Source of the DNA: Saprospiraceae bacterium
Lineage (GTDB): Bacteria; Bacteroidota; Bacteroidia; Chitinophagales; Saprospiraceae
DNA length: 64,000 bases
NCBI GenBank assembly: GCA_016787345.1
Contig: JAEUUU010000031.1
Coordinates: 31,373 to 95,372 of the forward strand
Direction: 5' to 3'
Within the stretch, counting starts at the first letter, position 1. Every line of letters starts with the position of its first letter. The notes under the pieces were generated by a model that was given only the letters and a program-made list of their open reading frames with translations, made no database searches and was not told the origin of the DNA. Of the stretch, positions 51,652 to 61,253 are shown piece by piece. A program made the translations under genes and the position numbers.

Positions 51652-52083
51652 ATGAAAAAAATACTGCTGCTGAGCGCGTTTTGTATGCTGCTCGGCCCGT
51701 TGTTCAGTCAGCAAAATGCCGCCGCCAGCCGCGAAATCCGTCGCGTCATGCAGGAACAACAGGATGCCTGGAACCGCGGCGACCTCGAAGAATTCATGCA
51801 AGGCTACTGGCAATCCGACAGCCTGCGCTTCATCGGGTCGCGCGGCCTGACCTACGGCTGGCAGGCCACGCTCGACAATTACAAAAAAGGCTACCCCGAC
51901 CGCGATGCCATGGGGACGCTCACTTTCGATATTTTATCCGTGGAACTGCTATCGAAAAAAAGTGCTTTCGTGGTTGGCAAATGGCATCTGGCCCGCAAAG
52001 TCGGCGACCTGAGCGGCCACTACACCCTTCTTTGGCGAAAAATCAAGGGTAAATGGGTGATCGTGGCGGATCATTCCAGTTAA
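51652..52083 (+). CDS. Exported SnoaL/NTF2-like (DUF4440) protein
   Basis: A 143-aa protein with a signal peptide (MKKILLLSAFCMLLGPLFSQ) and the DUF4440/SnoaL-like fold pattern: 'IRRVMQEQQDAWNRGDLEEFMQGYW', 'SLRFIGSRGLTYGWQATLDNYKKGYP', 'HYTLLWRKIKGKWVIVADHSS'. The NTF2-like cavity binds small ligands; function unclear. The stop codon overlaps that of the convergent TonB receptor gene by 4 bases. It shares a transcript with the hydrolase. Confidence 0.88.
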   Translation: MKKILLLSAFCMLLGPLFSQQNAAASREIRRVMQEQQDAWNRGDLEEFMQGYWQSDSLRFIGSRGLTYGWQATLDNYKKGYPDRDAMGTLTFDILSVELLSKKSAFVVGKWHLARKVGDLSGHYTLLWRKIKGKWVIVADHSS

Positions 52084-54527
52084 AACTTCACCCCCGCCCC
52101 CAGGTACCAGCTGCGCCCTTCGCCGGGTAAAAGGCCAGGGCCGGGGTAACCTCCGGCGCGACGCGTGGCATAGCGCGCGTCGGCGAGGTTGTTAATCCCT
52201 GCCCGGATGGTGTAATGCATGGCAAAAGTGTAGGTCGCGGAGAGATCCATGAGCGTGTAGCCCGGCAATTTGCCCACCTGAGCATTGGCGGAGGGCATTT
52301 CGGTGTTGTTGGCATCGGAAAACACGTCGCTGACCGAGCTGAACTGCCAGGTAGCGGAAAAGGTCCGGTAGGCATAGGTGGCGCCCAGGCGGTGTACATA
52401 GCGCGGGGCGTTGTCGACGCGTTTGCCTTTGAGGTTCGACTCGGTGACTTGTCCGTTGCTGACCGTTGTGACGAGAAAATCGGAAAAGCGCGCATCCGTC
52501 CAGGAAAGTGAGGCGAAAAGATTGAGCGCCCCCCAGCGGCGGGTTGTAGATGGCCAGAGGTTCAGCGGATTGAGTTCCAGGTAGGTTTCTGCGCCTTTGT
52601 GAATGCTCAGCCCCAGGTTGGTTCGGAATTGGTACACGCTGCCATCGGGACGCAAGCGGGCGATGGTACCGACGCGGTCGGCGTACTGCATATAAAACAG
52701 GCTGAGGTCGAAGTTGAGGATATTTTTCCAGCGTCCCCGGTAACCCAGGTCGCTCACCCAGCCGCGGGCGTCGTGGAGATTCGGGTCAATTTCGTCGGTT
52801 GTGGCCGGCGGCGTGAGGTCGGAGAAGCCCACAGGACGGTACGCCTGGGCAATATTGGCATACACTTCGGAGGTCGGCGTAGCGTGAAATTCGGTGGCAA
52901 AACCGGCCAGCAGGAAGTTACGGTCGCGTTGCTGCGGCGTAATCACGAGGGCTTCGCCGGCGCCGCTGACATTGAGCCGGCCGGCGCTGTTGTTGCGCAA
53001 ATGTTCGAACCGCAAGCCGGGGATAAAAGCAAAATATTTACCCGCCCGGAAAATATGTTCGGCAAAAAGCGCCGCGTTGCGGGTATCGAAATCCATATCG
53101 CGGGGGAAGGATTCGGTCTGGAGATCGAGATTGAACTCCGCCCCGGTATCGCCTTTGCCCAACTGACGGCGATCGGTATGGCCGTCGAAATAGCGCAGAC
53201 CGATGTTCAGGGTTTGCTCGCGGCCGCCCAGGATGTAGTTGGTGAGAAAACGCAGCTCGCTGCCCCAGTTCCGGTACTGATCGCGGTCGATCTGGCGGTT
53301 GTTGTATGCCCCAATGGCCAGGTTGATCGTGTCGGCGATATTGATGGCGCGCACGAAACCGACGCTGTTGCGTTGGCCGGCAAGGCCGAAAAGGGTCAAT
53401 TCGAAGCGGGTTTTTTCAGACAAATCATAACGCAGCCGGGCCGTAGCCAGGTTCCAGGGCACGTTGAACCAGTTGCGGCTGCGAACCGACTGCCGTGGAT
53501 TGGCGGCAAATTGGGCATCGGTAAGTCCGCCGGCTTGCTGTGCTTCGTAATTCATCCGCGTGTATTCCAGTTCGGCGCGCCATTTGGGCGAAAACCGGTA
53601 ACCCAGGCGGACATGACCGTGCTGGACGGAATAACGGCTGTTGTCGCGCCAGCCCTCTCCGTCGCGGTGGTGGAAATAACCGTAATAGTCGAACTTGCCC
53701 GAGGTACCGCCGATGGCATTGAAGGAACTGAACAAGCCGTAAGCGCCCAGGGTCTGGCTGCTTTCCACCCCGATTTTGCGGTCTTGAGGAGCGGATTTTA
53801 ACTGATAATTGAGCAATCCGCCAAACTGCGGGCCATATTGAAGCGAAGCCGCCCCCCGAATCACTTCCAGCCGTTCAACGGCCTCCATCGGCGGGTTGTA
53901 GTAAGCCTCCGGGTAGCCGATCGGGTCGGCGCTGACGTCGTAGCCGTTTTGGCGCACGTTGTACTCCCAGGAGCGGTTGGGGCTCAGGCCGCGCGTGGCA
54001 ACGTTGACCTGGATGCCCGAAGCGTCGTTTTCCCAGACGTGGGTGCCCGGCACTTTGGCAAATACCTGACGGGCATTATTGGCGGCGAGGTTGGCGTCGA
54101 GATCGGACAACGAGACTACTTCCATTTTTTTACCCGCGTTCACCTGCAAGGCGCCCGCTTCGGGCAAACGGCCGATCCCCCGAAAATCGCGGGCGCCGTA
54201 AACAGTTACTTCCCGCAGCGTTTGTTCTGCCGGCTGAGCGCTAAGAATCAATGCCAGCGTTTCGCCCGACACCAACTCCACCGAACGGCGCTGAGGCATG
54301 ATTTCCGTTGAAAAAATCGCCAATTCATAAACGCCTGCCGCCAACTGATTAAAACGGAACTGGCCGTCGGCGTCGGTTACAGCCTGCATGTCGCCCGGCT
54401 GAAGGCGTACCGTGACCCCCGGCGCGGCATGTCCGGTGAGTTCGATGCGGCCTTTGAGTACAGATTGGGAAAGCAGTGAGGGGGTTATGGCAATAAAGAG
54501 CAGCAGAAGGATGGATATTCTCGACAT
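52080..54527 (-). CDS. TonB-dependent outer-membrane receptor (FecA/siderophore-like)
   Basis: An 815-aa receptor. Signal peptide, then a carboxypeptidase-regulatory-like beta domain (~25-105, 'LKGRIELTGHAAPGVTVRLQPG'), plug (~135-260, 'QVFAKVPGTHVWENDASGIQVNVATRGLSPNRSWEYNVRQNG' region) and a 22-strand barrel ending 'LLPGEGRSWYLGAGVKF' with terminal Phe. The plug style fits Fe(III)-citrate or siderophore receptors. No SusD partner is adjacent, arguing against polysaccharide uptake. Substrate unassigned. ATG at 54527 (MSRISIL) begins the signal peptide. Confidence 0.93.
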   Translation of the reverse strand: MSRISILLLLFIAITPSLLSQSVLKGRIELTGHAAPGVTVRLQPGDMQAVTDADGQFRFNQLAAGVYELAIFSTEIMPQRRSVELVSGETLALILSAQPAEQTLREVTVYGARDFRGIGRLPEAGALQVNAGKKMEVVSLSDLDANLAANNARQVFAKVPGTHVWENDASGIQVNVATRGLSPNRSWEYNVRQNGYDVSADPIGYPEAYYNPPMEAVERLEVIRGAASLQYGPQFGGLLNYQLKSAPQDRKIGVESSQTLGAYGLFSSFNAIGGTSGKFDYYGYFHHRDGEGWRDNSRYSVQHGHVRLGYRFSPKWRAELEYTRMNYEAQQAGGLTDAQFAANPRQSVRSRNWFNVPWNLATARLRYDLSEKTRFELTLFGLAGQRNSVGFVRAINIADTINLAIGAYNNRQIDRDQYRNWGSELRFLTNYILGGREQTLNIGLRYFDGHTDRRQLGKGDTGAEFNLDLQTESFPRDMDFDTRNAALFAEHIFRAGKYFAFIPGLRFEHLRNNSAGRLNVSGAGEALVITPQQRDRNFLLAGFATEFHATPTSEVYANIAQAYRPVGFSDLTPPATTDEIDPNLHDARGWVSDLGYRGRWKNILNFDLSLFYMQYADRVGTIARLRPDGSVYQFRTNLGLSIHKGAETYLELNPLNLWPSTTRRWGALNLFASLSWTDARFSDFLVTTVSNGQVTESNLKGKRVDNAPRYVHRLGATYAYRTFSATWQFSSVSDVFSDANNTEMPSANAQVGKLPGYTLMDLSATYTFAMHYTIRAGINNLADARYATRRAGGYPGPGLLPGEGRSWYLGAGVKF

Positions 54528-54635
54528 TTTTATTAAGATTAATTCAAAATAGAGCGCGCAAAGGTGAAGCTTGCACTTGAAAATATCCGCCATAAAAATA
54601 CCGAATGACAATTTTTTGACAAGCCGGAGGCGGGC

Positions 54636-56009
54636 TCATCCGCGGTCTCGAATCCGCTGCAAAATCCTGCGCATTTCTTCTTTCCAAGGTCGCCCCGAGC
54701 CGGTAAAATTGTTATTCATAAAACTGAAAATCAGCACTTTATCGTGTTTAGTCACTAAATATCCGCTCATACATTGTACGCCGCTCATCGAGCCGGTTTT
54801 GGCAAAAAGCCAGGGTTGTTCGCCAGGTTTGGCAGGCCACCAGTCAAGCGTGGTATGGGGCATGCCGGGCACAGGGAAAAGCGGCAAAAGTCGGTTGTGC
54901 GGTTGTTCCAGCCACAGTTGTTGCAATACACCTGCGAGATAACGCGGCGTAACCAGATTGTACCGCGAGAGTCCCGAACCGTCTACCCAGCGGGGCGGGT
55001 TGGGCAAGGGGCCGAACAGGCTGTCTTTGGCCCAGCGGATCACAGGCGCCTGCCGGAGCGTATCGAATTTCACACCGGAGCACACCAGCAACAGTTGATC
55101 GGCTATGAAATTGTCGCTTTGAAACATCATTCGGCGCAGCACCGTATCGAGGGGCGAGCCATACAAGGTTTGATGTTCGAGATCGCCGCAGGCCAGTTCG
55201 GTCAGGGGCTTTTCGGACAACCCCAGCCGGTCTTGCAGCAGGGCCGGCGTTTTTGCCTGGGCATTCCAGACCGGCACATCGATCACATAACCCGGTTTCA
55301 GCAATTCGATATGGTAATACGGCAGCAGGATGGTATCGGACTGCTCCTGTCGGCGTATTTCTCTGTCGTTGAGGTTGTAATCGTCCTTTGATTTCAAAAA
55401 CTGCCGGAAATAGGCGGGCTCCACGATCCAGTCGGGATCGCAGATATTGGAATCCCTTTCGAGCCGCACGAAGTTGCCGTGAATGGGCAAGCCGGAGCGT
55501 TCGGCGGAATAATGGTCGTTGTAGTCGTCCCAGGCCCAGCCGGGCCCGAAGCGTTCTTCCTGAAAATTGCCTTGGTCATATATCAGGAGGCCGCCATTGC
55601 GGAGCATTCGCGCCGCCGGCTGCCAGTATTGAAAATCGGGATGCAAAAAAGTGGGATCGCCCGTGCCCCTGAAACACAATCCGATGGGGAAACCGGGGTC
55701 GGAGCCTTCCATAATGGGGAAATACCGAAGTGCGGGCACCGAGTCGCCCAGCACCGCCAGGCAAGTGGCCAGGGTCAGGATTTTTGTCGTGGAAGCCGGG
55801 GTGAAATAGCGATCGGCATTGACCTCGCAGAGCACTCGGCCGGTTTCGGCGTCCATGAGGCAGAAGCCGGTGAAGCCGCGGGAGAAGACGGGGGATGTCT
55901 CAATTTCCTTTTTGAGGCTTATATGACCAACTGCCGCCCGGTGCATGGGTGCACAGGCGGCAGTCAGCAGAACAATTCCAAAAACGAATAAGGCGAAACG
56001 CGCGATCAT
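54636..56009 (-). CDS. D-Ala-D-Ala carboxypeptidase/endopeptidase, PBP4-like (S13)
   Basis: A 457-aa lipoprotein (LLTAACAPMHR lipobox). S13 motifs: SxxK in 'TPASTTKILTLATCLA', SxN in 'FQSDNFIADQLLL', KTG in 'LFAKTGSMSGVQC'. It also has the S13 'LCFRGTGDPTFLHP' insert and 'RWVDGSGLSRYNLVTPRYLAGVLQ'. It removes terminal D-Ala or cuts cross-links in peptidoglycan. It sits between the TonB gene and an S9 peptidase on the same strand. Confidence 0.92.
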   Translation of the reverse strand: MIARFALFVFGIVLLTAACAPMHRAAVGHISLKKEIETSPVFSRGFTGFCLMDAETGRVLCEVNADRYFTPASTTKILTLATCLAVLGDSVPALRYFPIMEGSDPGFPIGLCFRGTGDPTFLHPDFQYWQPAARMLRNGGLLIYDQGNFQEERFGPGWAWDDYNDHYSAERSGLPIHGNFVRLERDSNICDPDWIVEPAYFRQFLKSKDDYNLNDREIRRQEQSDTILLPYYHIELLKPGYVIDVPVWNAQAKTPALLQDRLGLSEKPLTELACGDLEHQTLYGSPLDTVLRRMMFQSDNFIADQLLLVCSGVKFDTLRQAPVIRWAKDSLFGPLPNPPRWVDGSGLSRYNLVTPRYLAGVLQQLWLEQPHNRLLPLFPVPGMPHTTLDWWPAKPGEQPWLFAKTGSMSGVQCMSGYLVTKHDKVLIFSFMNNNFTGSGRPWKEEMRRILQRIRDRG

Positions 56010-56054
56010 GGTCAGGATACTTTCAAACGTTGCGCGTAAAGTTACCGAAGCCGC

Positions 56055-58091
56055 CTATGTCTGTAGGTAACGATTGAGCCAGCCCAAAAACTCGCGATGC
56101 CAAACGATCGAATTTTGCGCCTTGCCGATCCAATGCCCTTCTTCGGGGAAATATAAAAGGCGTGACGTAACCCCGTTCAATTGGGCAGCTTGAAAGGCCT
56201 GAAACGCTTCGCTCTCCGGAACCCGGAAATCTTTCCCGCCCTGAATGATCAGGATCGGCGTGTCCCAGTTTTTTACGTACAAATGAGGGCTGTATTTCGT
56301 AAAAGTCGGATTTTCAGCCTCTTCCCAATAAGGTTCGCCCATATCGTATTCTGCAAAAAACAGTTCATCGGTTGTGAGGTAAAACGACTCAAGATTGAAC
56401 AACCCGCAATGACTGATGAAACATTTGAACCGCTTCTGGTGATTGCCGGCGAGCCAGAACGTGGAATAACCACCGAACGAGCCACCTACTGCCGCCAGCC
56501 GGGTTTTATCCACATATGGCTCCTTGCACAAATCATCGATTGCCGCCAGCAAATCGGCCATGGGATACTTACCCCAGTTGCGGCTCACCTGACGGGTCCA
56601 TTCCGAGCCAAAACCGAAGGTGCCCCGGCGGTTGGGCGCCAGCACGATGTACCCCTGCGCGGCTATCAATTGCAATGACCAACGCAGGCCCCACACGCTG
56701 GTCAGACCGGATTGCGGGCCGCCCTGGCAATATTCCACCACCGGATATTTTTTTGAAGGGTCAAAATCCGGTGGGTAGACTATCCAGGATTGCAGCATTT
56801 TTCCGTCGCTAGTCGGTGTATAACGGGCTTCAAAACGGCCAAGTTTCACCCGTTTCATTGCTTCGCTGTTGACAAAAGTCAGCTGGCGGGCGTCCGTTGA
56901 ATTTAAACCCACAGCATAAACTTCTGCCGGGCTGACATAAGACGAACGCGTGAAATACAGCGTGTTTCCCGCGGGGAAAAAACGATCTACGGTGTGTTCG
57001 CCTTTGGTAAGCGACCGAATCGTTCCATCCAGTGTTGCCGACATCAACTGGTTTGTACCCTGTTGTTCAGAGGAGAACACAAGCGTCTGATTGTCAATCC
57101 ATTTTGGGTGATTAGCATTGAAATCAAAACCTGTTGTGATTTCTTTTCGTGTGCCGGTGGCCAATTCATAGACCATGATTCGATTGCGGTCAGTTTCGTA
57201 TCCCGCGGTTGCCATGCTGTTCCAGGCTATGCGCGAACCGTCGGGAGAAAAAACAGGTTCGAGGTCGTAGCCCTGCAGGCCCTTGCTCAAAACGTAAGTC
57301 GTACCGAGACTGGCATCATAGAGATAAATTTCGGTATTCGTACCGCGCGTTTGTTCGTTGGGTGCGACCTTTTTGGCACTGTACACCACGTAGCGGCCAT
57401 CGGCGCTGCAACTCAGGGCAGTGGCATCATAAGGCTCGTTCGGCATCAGGTTTTTACCGCCAAAAATCCGGGTGCCAGGCTGGTAAGGCACCATAAAAAG
57501 GTTGTTTCGGTGATTGTCGTCCCACTCGTTCCAGTGCCTGTAATTCAGGTGATCGATCACACGAAAATTTGCATTCGTCATGTCGGGATAAAGATCGGAG
57601 GCCGTCTGACCGTACTTGACCCGACTGATGTACACCAGCGTCTGATCGTTCTGTGTAAACTGGTATTCCTGCATAGGTATGCTGGAAATACAGGCCGTCG
57701 CCCCGGAAGTAATATCATAGCGGAACAATGTGTCATTATCCAAAAAAAAAAGACCGGCGCCATCGGTGTCGAACCTGGGTTTCCGGGCATTCGGCGGGAG
57801 CGGAACCTGTGTCAGAACCGACGATTGATCAACAGATAACTGGTAAAAATGGGTGTACTGAGCGTCGCGCCTCAGATCGGTATACGCCACGGAGTACAAC
57901 AAACTCCTGTTATCCCGGCTGACATCTTCCAGTTGCACCCGGCCCAGCGACCAGAGGAACTCCGGGGTCAGCATAGCGCCCGGCAGTATGTATTCACCGC
58001 TTTCAGGCACAGTATCCTGTTTTTTTGACGCGTCGGAAACACTTTCAAAAAACAGGTAAACAGGCAGAAACAGAAAAATATATTTCAACAT
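56055..58091 (-). CDS. S9 peptidase (DPP-IV/acylaminoacyl-peptidase type)
   Basis: A 678-aa exported peptidase (N-terminal hydrophobic segment 'YIFLFLPVYLFFESVS'). PD40-like propeller (~50-440, 'FSPDGSRIAWNSMA') and alpha/beta hydrolase domain (~445-678): Ser in 'LAAVGGSFGGYSTFWLAG', Asp in 'ILIIQGGKDFRVPES', His in 'YFPEEGHWIGKAQNS'. These release dipeptides or acylated residues from oligopeptide N-termini. It is neighbour to a small lipoprotein and another S9 enzyme on the same strand. Confidence 0.93.
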   Translation of the reverse strand: MLKYIFLFLPVYLFFESVSDASKKQDTVPESGEYILPGAMLTPEFLWSLGRVQLEDVSRDNRSLLYSVAYTDLRRDAQYTHFYQLSVDQSSVLTQVPLPPNARKPRFDTDGAGLFFLDNDTLFRYDITSGATACISSIPMQEYQFTQNDQTLVYISRVKYGQTASDLYPDMTNANFRVIDHLNYRHWNEWDDNHRNNLFMVPYQPGTRIFGGKNLMPNEPYDATALSCSADGRYVVYSAKKVAPNEQTRGTNTEIYLYDASLGTTYVLSKGLQGYDLEPVFSPDGSRIAWNSMATAGYETDRNRIMVYELATGTRKEITTGFDFNANHPKWIDNQTLVFSSEQQGTNQLMSATLDGTIRSLTKGEHTVDRFFPAGNTLYFTRSSYVSPAEVYAVGLNSTDARQLTFVNSEAMKRVKLGRFEARYTPTSDGKMLQSWIVYPPDFDPSKKYPVVEYCQGGPQSGLTSVWGLRWSLQLIAAQGYIVLAPNRRGTFGFGSEWTRQVSRNWGKYPMADLLAAIDDLCKEPYVDKTRLAAVGGSFGGYSTFWLAGNHQKRFKCFISHCGLFNLESFYLTTDELFFAEYDMGEPYWEEAENPTFTKYSPHLYVKNWDTPILIIQGGKDFRVPESEAFQAFQAAQLNGVTSRLLYFPEEGHWIGKAQNSIVWHREFLGWLNRYLQT

Positions 58092-58102
58092 AATTTATTG
58101 AT

Positions 58103-58564
58103 TTATAGTTTTTTAATCGACACACTGACCTGAAATTCGCCGTTAGAGCCTCCCAGGTCCGGGTCGGGGCACAAACAATTATCGTCGAGTGATCGGGGGC
58201 GCAGGCGGATCGAAACAGGCTGAATCCCTTGCACCGCAAACGAGAGCGTTTTGGGCAGGGTCTGTTGTACAGAGTTTTCAATTTCCGTCCCGTTGACCGC
58301 CACGACTACCTCCACCTGACCATCGCAGCCGTTGACCGCGCCGAGATTGAGCCGGTAATTGCCGCTTGTTGCTTCCATAATATTGACGGTCAGCAATTTA
58401 TCCTCTTCTGAAAGTAATGTGGACACCGTCGTGGCAGGCCCGTCGAGGTCACAGGCATAGATTACCCGGTCGTGGGAAACGTAACAGGTATCGGTAGTAC
58501 CGATCACGCTGTCGCAGCCGCTCAAAAACAGCAATAGCAGGGGTATTACAGGAAAGTATCTCAT
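58103..58564 (-). CDS. Cys-rich small lipoprotein, function unknown
   Basis: A 153-aa protein with lipoprotein signal (PLLLLFLSGCDS, Cys at 17). It contains about seven Cys after the lipobox, including 'DDNCLCPDPDLGG' near the C-terminus, suggesting disulfides. It has a beta-sandwich-like pattern. No family recognised. It lies 11 bases upstream of the DPP-IV-like gene and 7 bases downstream of the prolyl oligopeptidase gene, so all three probably form one operon. Confidence 0.7.
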   Translation of the reverse strand: MRYFPVIPLLLLFLSGCDSVIGTTDTCYVSHDRVIYACDLDGPATTVSTLLSEEDKLLTVNIMEATSGNYRLNLGAVNGCDGQVEVVVAVNGTEIENSVQQTLPKTLSFAVQGIQPVSIRLRPRSLDDNCLCPDPDLGGSNGEFQVSVSIKKL

Positions 58565-58571
58565 CGTTTTT

Positions 58572-60671
58572 TTAACTTTTATACGCTATTTTCATGTTGT
58601 GGAGGGTAAAGGCAAGCATCGTCCCGACCTCATCGATCGTCTTGCCCAGCGATTTTCCCGCGCCGTGGCCGGCGCCCTGGGTGACGCGTAACAGCACGGG
58701 CGAGCCGCCCCGCTGATTGGCTTGCAGCGCCGCGGCGAATCGAAAGGAATGCCAGGGCGCTACCCTGTCGTCTTGTGCGCCGGTCAGGATCAGGGTTGCG
58801 GGATAATTTTCCGGTTTGACATTGTGCAGCGGACTGTAGGCATAGAGATAGGCAAAGCCTTCCGGCGTGTCACTCAGTCCGTAATCGCTGGCCCAGTGGG
58901 CGCCCACCGTCGATTCCTGATAGCGCAGCATATCGAGCACGCCCACCTGCGGGAGGCATACGCCGAACAAATCGGGGCGTTGGGTCATGCAGGCGCCTAC
59001 CAGCAATCCGCCGTTGCTCGCACCGTTGATGGCCAGCAACTCTCGCGAGGTGTAGCCGTTGGCAATCAGAAATTCCGCCACGGCGATAAAGTCGTCGAAC
59101 ACCCGCTGTTTGTTTTCGCGGGTTCCCGCCTGGTGCCAGGCTTCCCCAAACTCGGCGCCACCACGCAGGTTGGCGGACACGTAAATACCTCCGGCATCCA
59201 GAAATGCACTGGGAAAGAGCCGGAAACGCGGCAAAACGGGGATATTGAACCCACCGTACCCGTAGAGCAGGCATGGGGAGGGTGTTTTTGCACGGTCTTT
59301 CCGTCGCGTAAGAAAAAACGGGATTTGGGTACCGTCCTTGCTTGTTGCCCGGTATTGTACGGTCTCATACTTCTCGCTGTCGAACGAAGCCCAGCTGCGC
59401 AACACCGGCTCGATTTCCCCAGATTCCTCCACAGAAAACCGGAACACGCTTGCCGGTTGTATGAAGTTTTCCCAGGTAAAAAAAGCCTGTTTGCCGTCGG
59501 GGGAGGCTTCCAGTTCGGATATGCTGCCGATGGCGGCCGGCAAGCCGACCTGTGCCGAATGGCGGCCGTCGAGCCCGAAAACGAACAGTGCGCTGCTGCA
59601 ATTGACCAGATAATGTGCCAGCAGTCGACCACCGGCCATTTTGCAATCCTGCAGGACGTTGGTGGCGTGTTCCGGGAGCACGGTTCGCCAGTTGGCGCGG
59701 GCAGGCCGCAGAAGATCGACTTCCACGAGGCGCCAGTTGGGTGCCGAATCGTTTGTGCGAACGTATAATTTATTGTCTTTCTGTCCAATAGGTAGATAAT
59801 CCGCTTGTTGGTCGTCGGCAACGACTGCGATTACCTTTCCAGCGCTGGTCCGTACAAAAAGTGCGTTTTTGGAAGTGGCGCTGGCGCTGGTAACGATGAG
59901 ATCAGGGCCGCGGCCAAACACCTGCGTTTCAAACATGGCTTGAGGATGCTGCCGGTCTTCCCAGATCAATTGGTCGGACGTTTGGGGCTGACCCAGGGTG
60001 TGAAAATAAATTTGAGCATTCTCGCTCCTCTCAAACTGGCCACCGCTTTCCGGAAAACGCTGGTAATATCCTCCGGCGCCCGACCACGTAAAATTCGAAA
60101 AAATCAAGCCCTGCAACACATCCGGCAGGATGCGCCCCGAATGCAGATCCAGAAAGTGTGCGATCTGCCGGTCAGAGCCATTGGGCGACGCGAGATAAGC
60201 CAGGTAACGGCCGTCGGGCGAAATGCTGTATTCAGATAAAGCCGTAGTTCCATCGGGCGAATAGCGTTCGGGCGACAGGATCAGTTCCGGCTGCCCGGCG
60301 CCGCGCCGGCGGTACAGCGCAGGTTGGTTTTCAAGGCCTTGTTCGAGGTAATACAGGGCGCCGTCGGGGCCGGTTTTTAATTTAAAATAGCGATCGTAAT
60401 CGGCCAACTCACGGACGCGGGCTGTGGCGGCGTCGAGAAAAGGAATCGTTTTCAGGTAATAATCGGTCGCCAGGTTTTGCGCACGCACCCAGGCCTGGGT
60501 GACCGGATGATCGGTCTGTTCGAAAAGGCGAAAGGAATCGATAACTGTGATCCCATGATAGTTGTCTCGGGCAACCCCATCAAGCGCTTGAGGGCTCGTT
60601 CCAATTGAGGTTTGGGAAAAGGCATGGCAAGCCCATGCCGCGGCGCAGAGCGCCAGGACGAGTGGTTTCAT
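58572..60671 (-). CDS. Prolyl oligopeptidase (S9A)
   Basis: A 699-aa exported enzyme (signal peptide ending AWACHAFSQ). S9A hallmarks: 'DNYHGITVIDSFRLFEQTDHPVTQAWVRAQN' region at the propeller entry, 'LLYGYGGFNIPVLPRF', 'LRGGAEFGEAWHQAG', Ser in 'LLAINGASNGGLLVGACM', Asp in 'LTGAQDDRVAPWHS', His in 'VTQGAGHGAGKS'. Prolyl oligopeptidase cleaves after Pro in peptides up to ~30 residues. Third S9 enzyme in the window and first gene of a cluster with a lipoprotein and a DPP-IV-like peptidase. Confidence 0.95.
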   Translation of the reverse strand: MKPLVLALCAAAWACHAFSQTSIGTSPQALDGVARDNYHGITVIDSFRLFEQTDHPVTQAWVRAQNLATDYYLKTIPFLDAATARVRELADYDRYFKLKTGPDGALYYLEQGLENQPALYRRRGAGQPELILSPERYSPDGTTALSEYSISPDGRYLAYLASPNGSDRQIAHFLDLHSGRILPDVLQGLIFSNFTWSGAGGYYQRFPESGGQFERSENAQIYFHTLGQPQTSDQLIWEDRQHPQAMFETQVFGRGPDLIVTSASATSKNALFVRTSAGKVIAVVADDQQADYLPIGQKDNKLYVRTNDSAPNWRLVEVDLLRPARANWRTVLPEHATNVLQDCKMAGGRLLAHYLVNCSSALFVFGLDGRHSAQVGLPAAIGSISELEASPDGKQAFFTWENFIQPASVFRFSVEESGEIEPVLRSWASFDSEKYETVQYRATSKDGTQIPFFLTRRKDRAKTPSPCLLYGYGGFNIPVLPRFRLFPSAFLDAGGIYVSANLRGGAEFGEAWHQAGTRENKQRVFDDFIAVAEFLIANGYTSRELLAINGASNGGLLVGACMTQRPDLFGVCLPQVGVLDMLRYQESTVGAHWASDYGLSDTPEGFAYLYAYSPLHNVKPENYPATLILTGAQDDRVAPWHSFRFAAALQANQRGGSPVLLRVTQGAGHGAGKSLGKTIDEVGTMLAFTLHNMKIAYKS

Positions 60672-60712
60672 TGTTTCAAAAAATTAGAATGGAGAAATCA
60701 GCAGGGGGGAGA

Positions 60713-60738
60713 GGCTGAGGCGGAAAACCGCCTCAGCC
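60713..60738. repeat. 11-bp perfect hairpin with adjacent poly-G tract
   Basis: ggctgaggcgg and ccgcctcagcc pair around an AAAA loop. A run of nine G (60740-60748) follows. On the strand of the gene at 60765 it lies just downstream, but there is no U-tract, so a terminator role is uncertain. Confidence 0.75.
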
Positions 60739-60764
60739 AGGGGGGGGGAATACGGGCGGGGGCA

Positions 60765-61076
60765 CTATTTATTTTGAGGAGTTGCATCGGCCAGTCCTTC
60801 AAAGGGGCCGAGCTTTTCCTCTAAATACTCCCAATAACAATCATATTCTCTCGTTTCGAGTTCCACTGGAGCAGGTACAGGTGCTTTTTCATCAGTCCCA
60901 TTGTCGGCATCAATGCCTTGTTCGTCGCGGCATATGAGGTCTTCCTGGATTAAGCCAGCCGTTTGTTCTTCCTTTTCATCGGGGTTATCCGTAGGATTGG
61001 TGACCGCCATTGCCATATTCAGGCTGAATAGTGACAAGACAATAAGTAGCAGGAGTCGAAGGTTTTTGCGTAACAT
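60765..61076 (-). CDS. Small secreted acidic protein, function unknown
   Basis: A 103-aa protein with a signal peptide (LRLLLLIVLSLFSLNMAMA) and a very acidic mature part (many Asp/Glu, one Pro-Val-Pro-Ala-Pro stretch, two Cys). No domain recognised. Its expression unit is isolated; a G9 tract lies 17-25 bases 3' of its stop. Confidence 0.6.
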   Translation of the reverse strand: MLRKNLRLLLLIVLSLFSLNMAMAVTNPTDNPDEKEEQTAGLIQEDLICRDEQGIDADNGTDEKAPVPAPVELETREYDCYWEYLEEKLGPFEGLADATPQNK

Positions 61077-61253
61077 GTTTCAAAGATTGATTTGGTAAAA
61101 AATTCGGATTGTTTGACAAATATAAGGTCCACGCCGCGTCTCGGATTTTCTGCTTAGGCCCGGTGGGATAAAATATATTTCGACATTTTGAATTTCCCTT
61201 ATGATAAAAATTTGAAAATTAGCGCATTAAGCCAACAAAAGCACACCAAAAAA

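Noticed and set aside
60740-60748. G9 tract as a phase-variation switch
   Set aside because: It lies outside any gene, downstream of the stop at 60765 and not near a promoter of the next gene, so length changes would not shift a frame. It may also be a sequencing-sensitive homopolymer.
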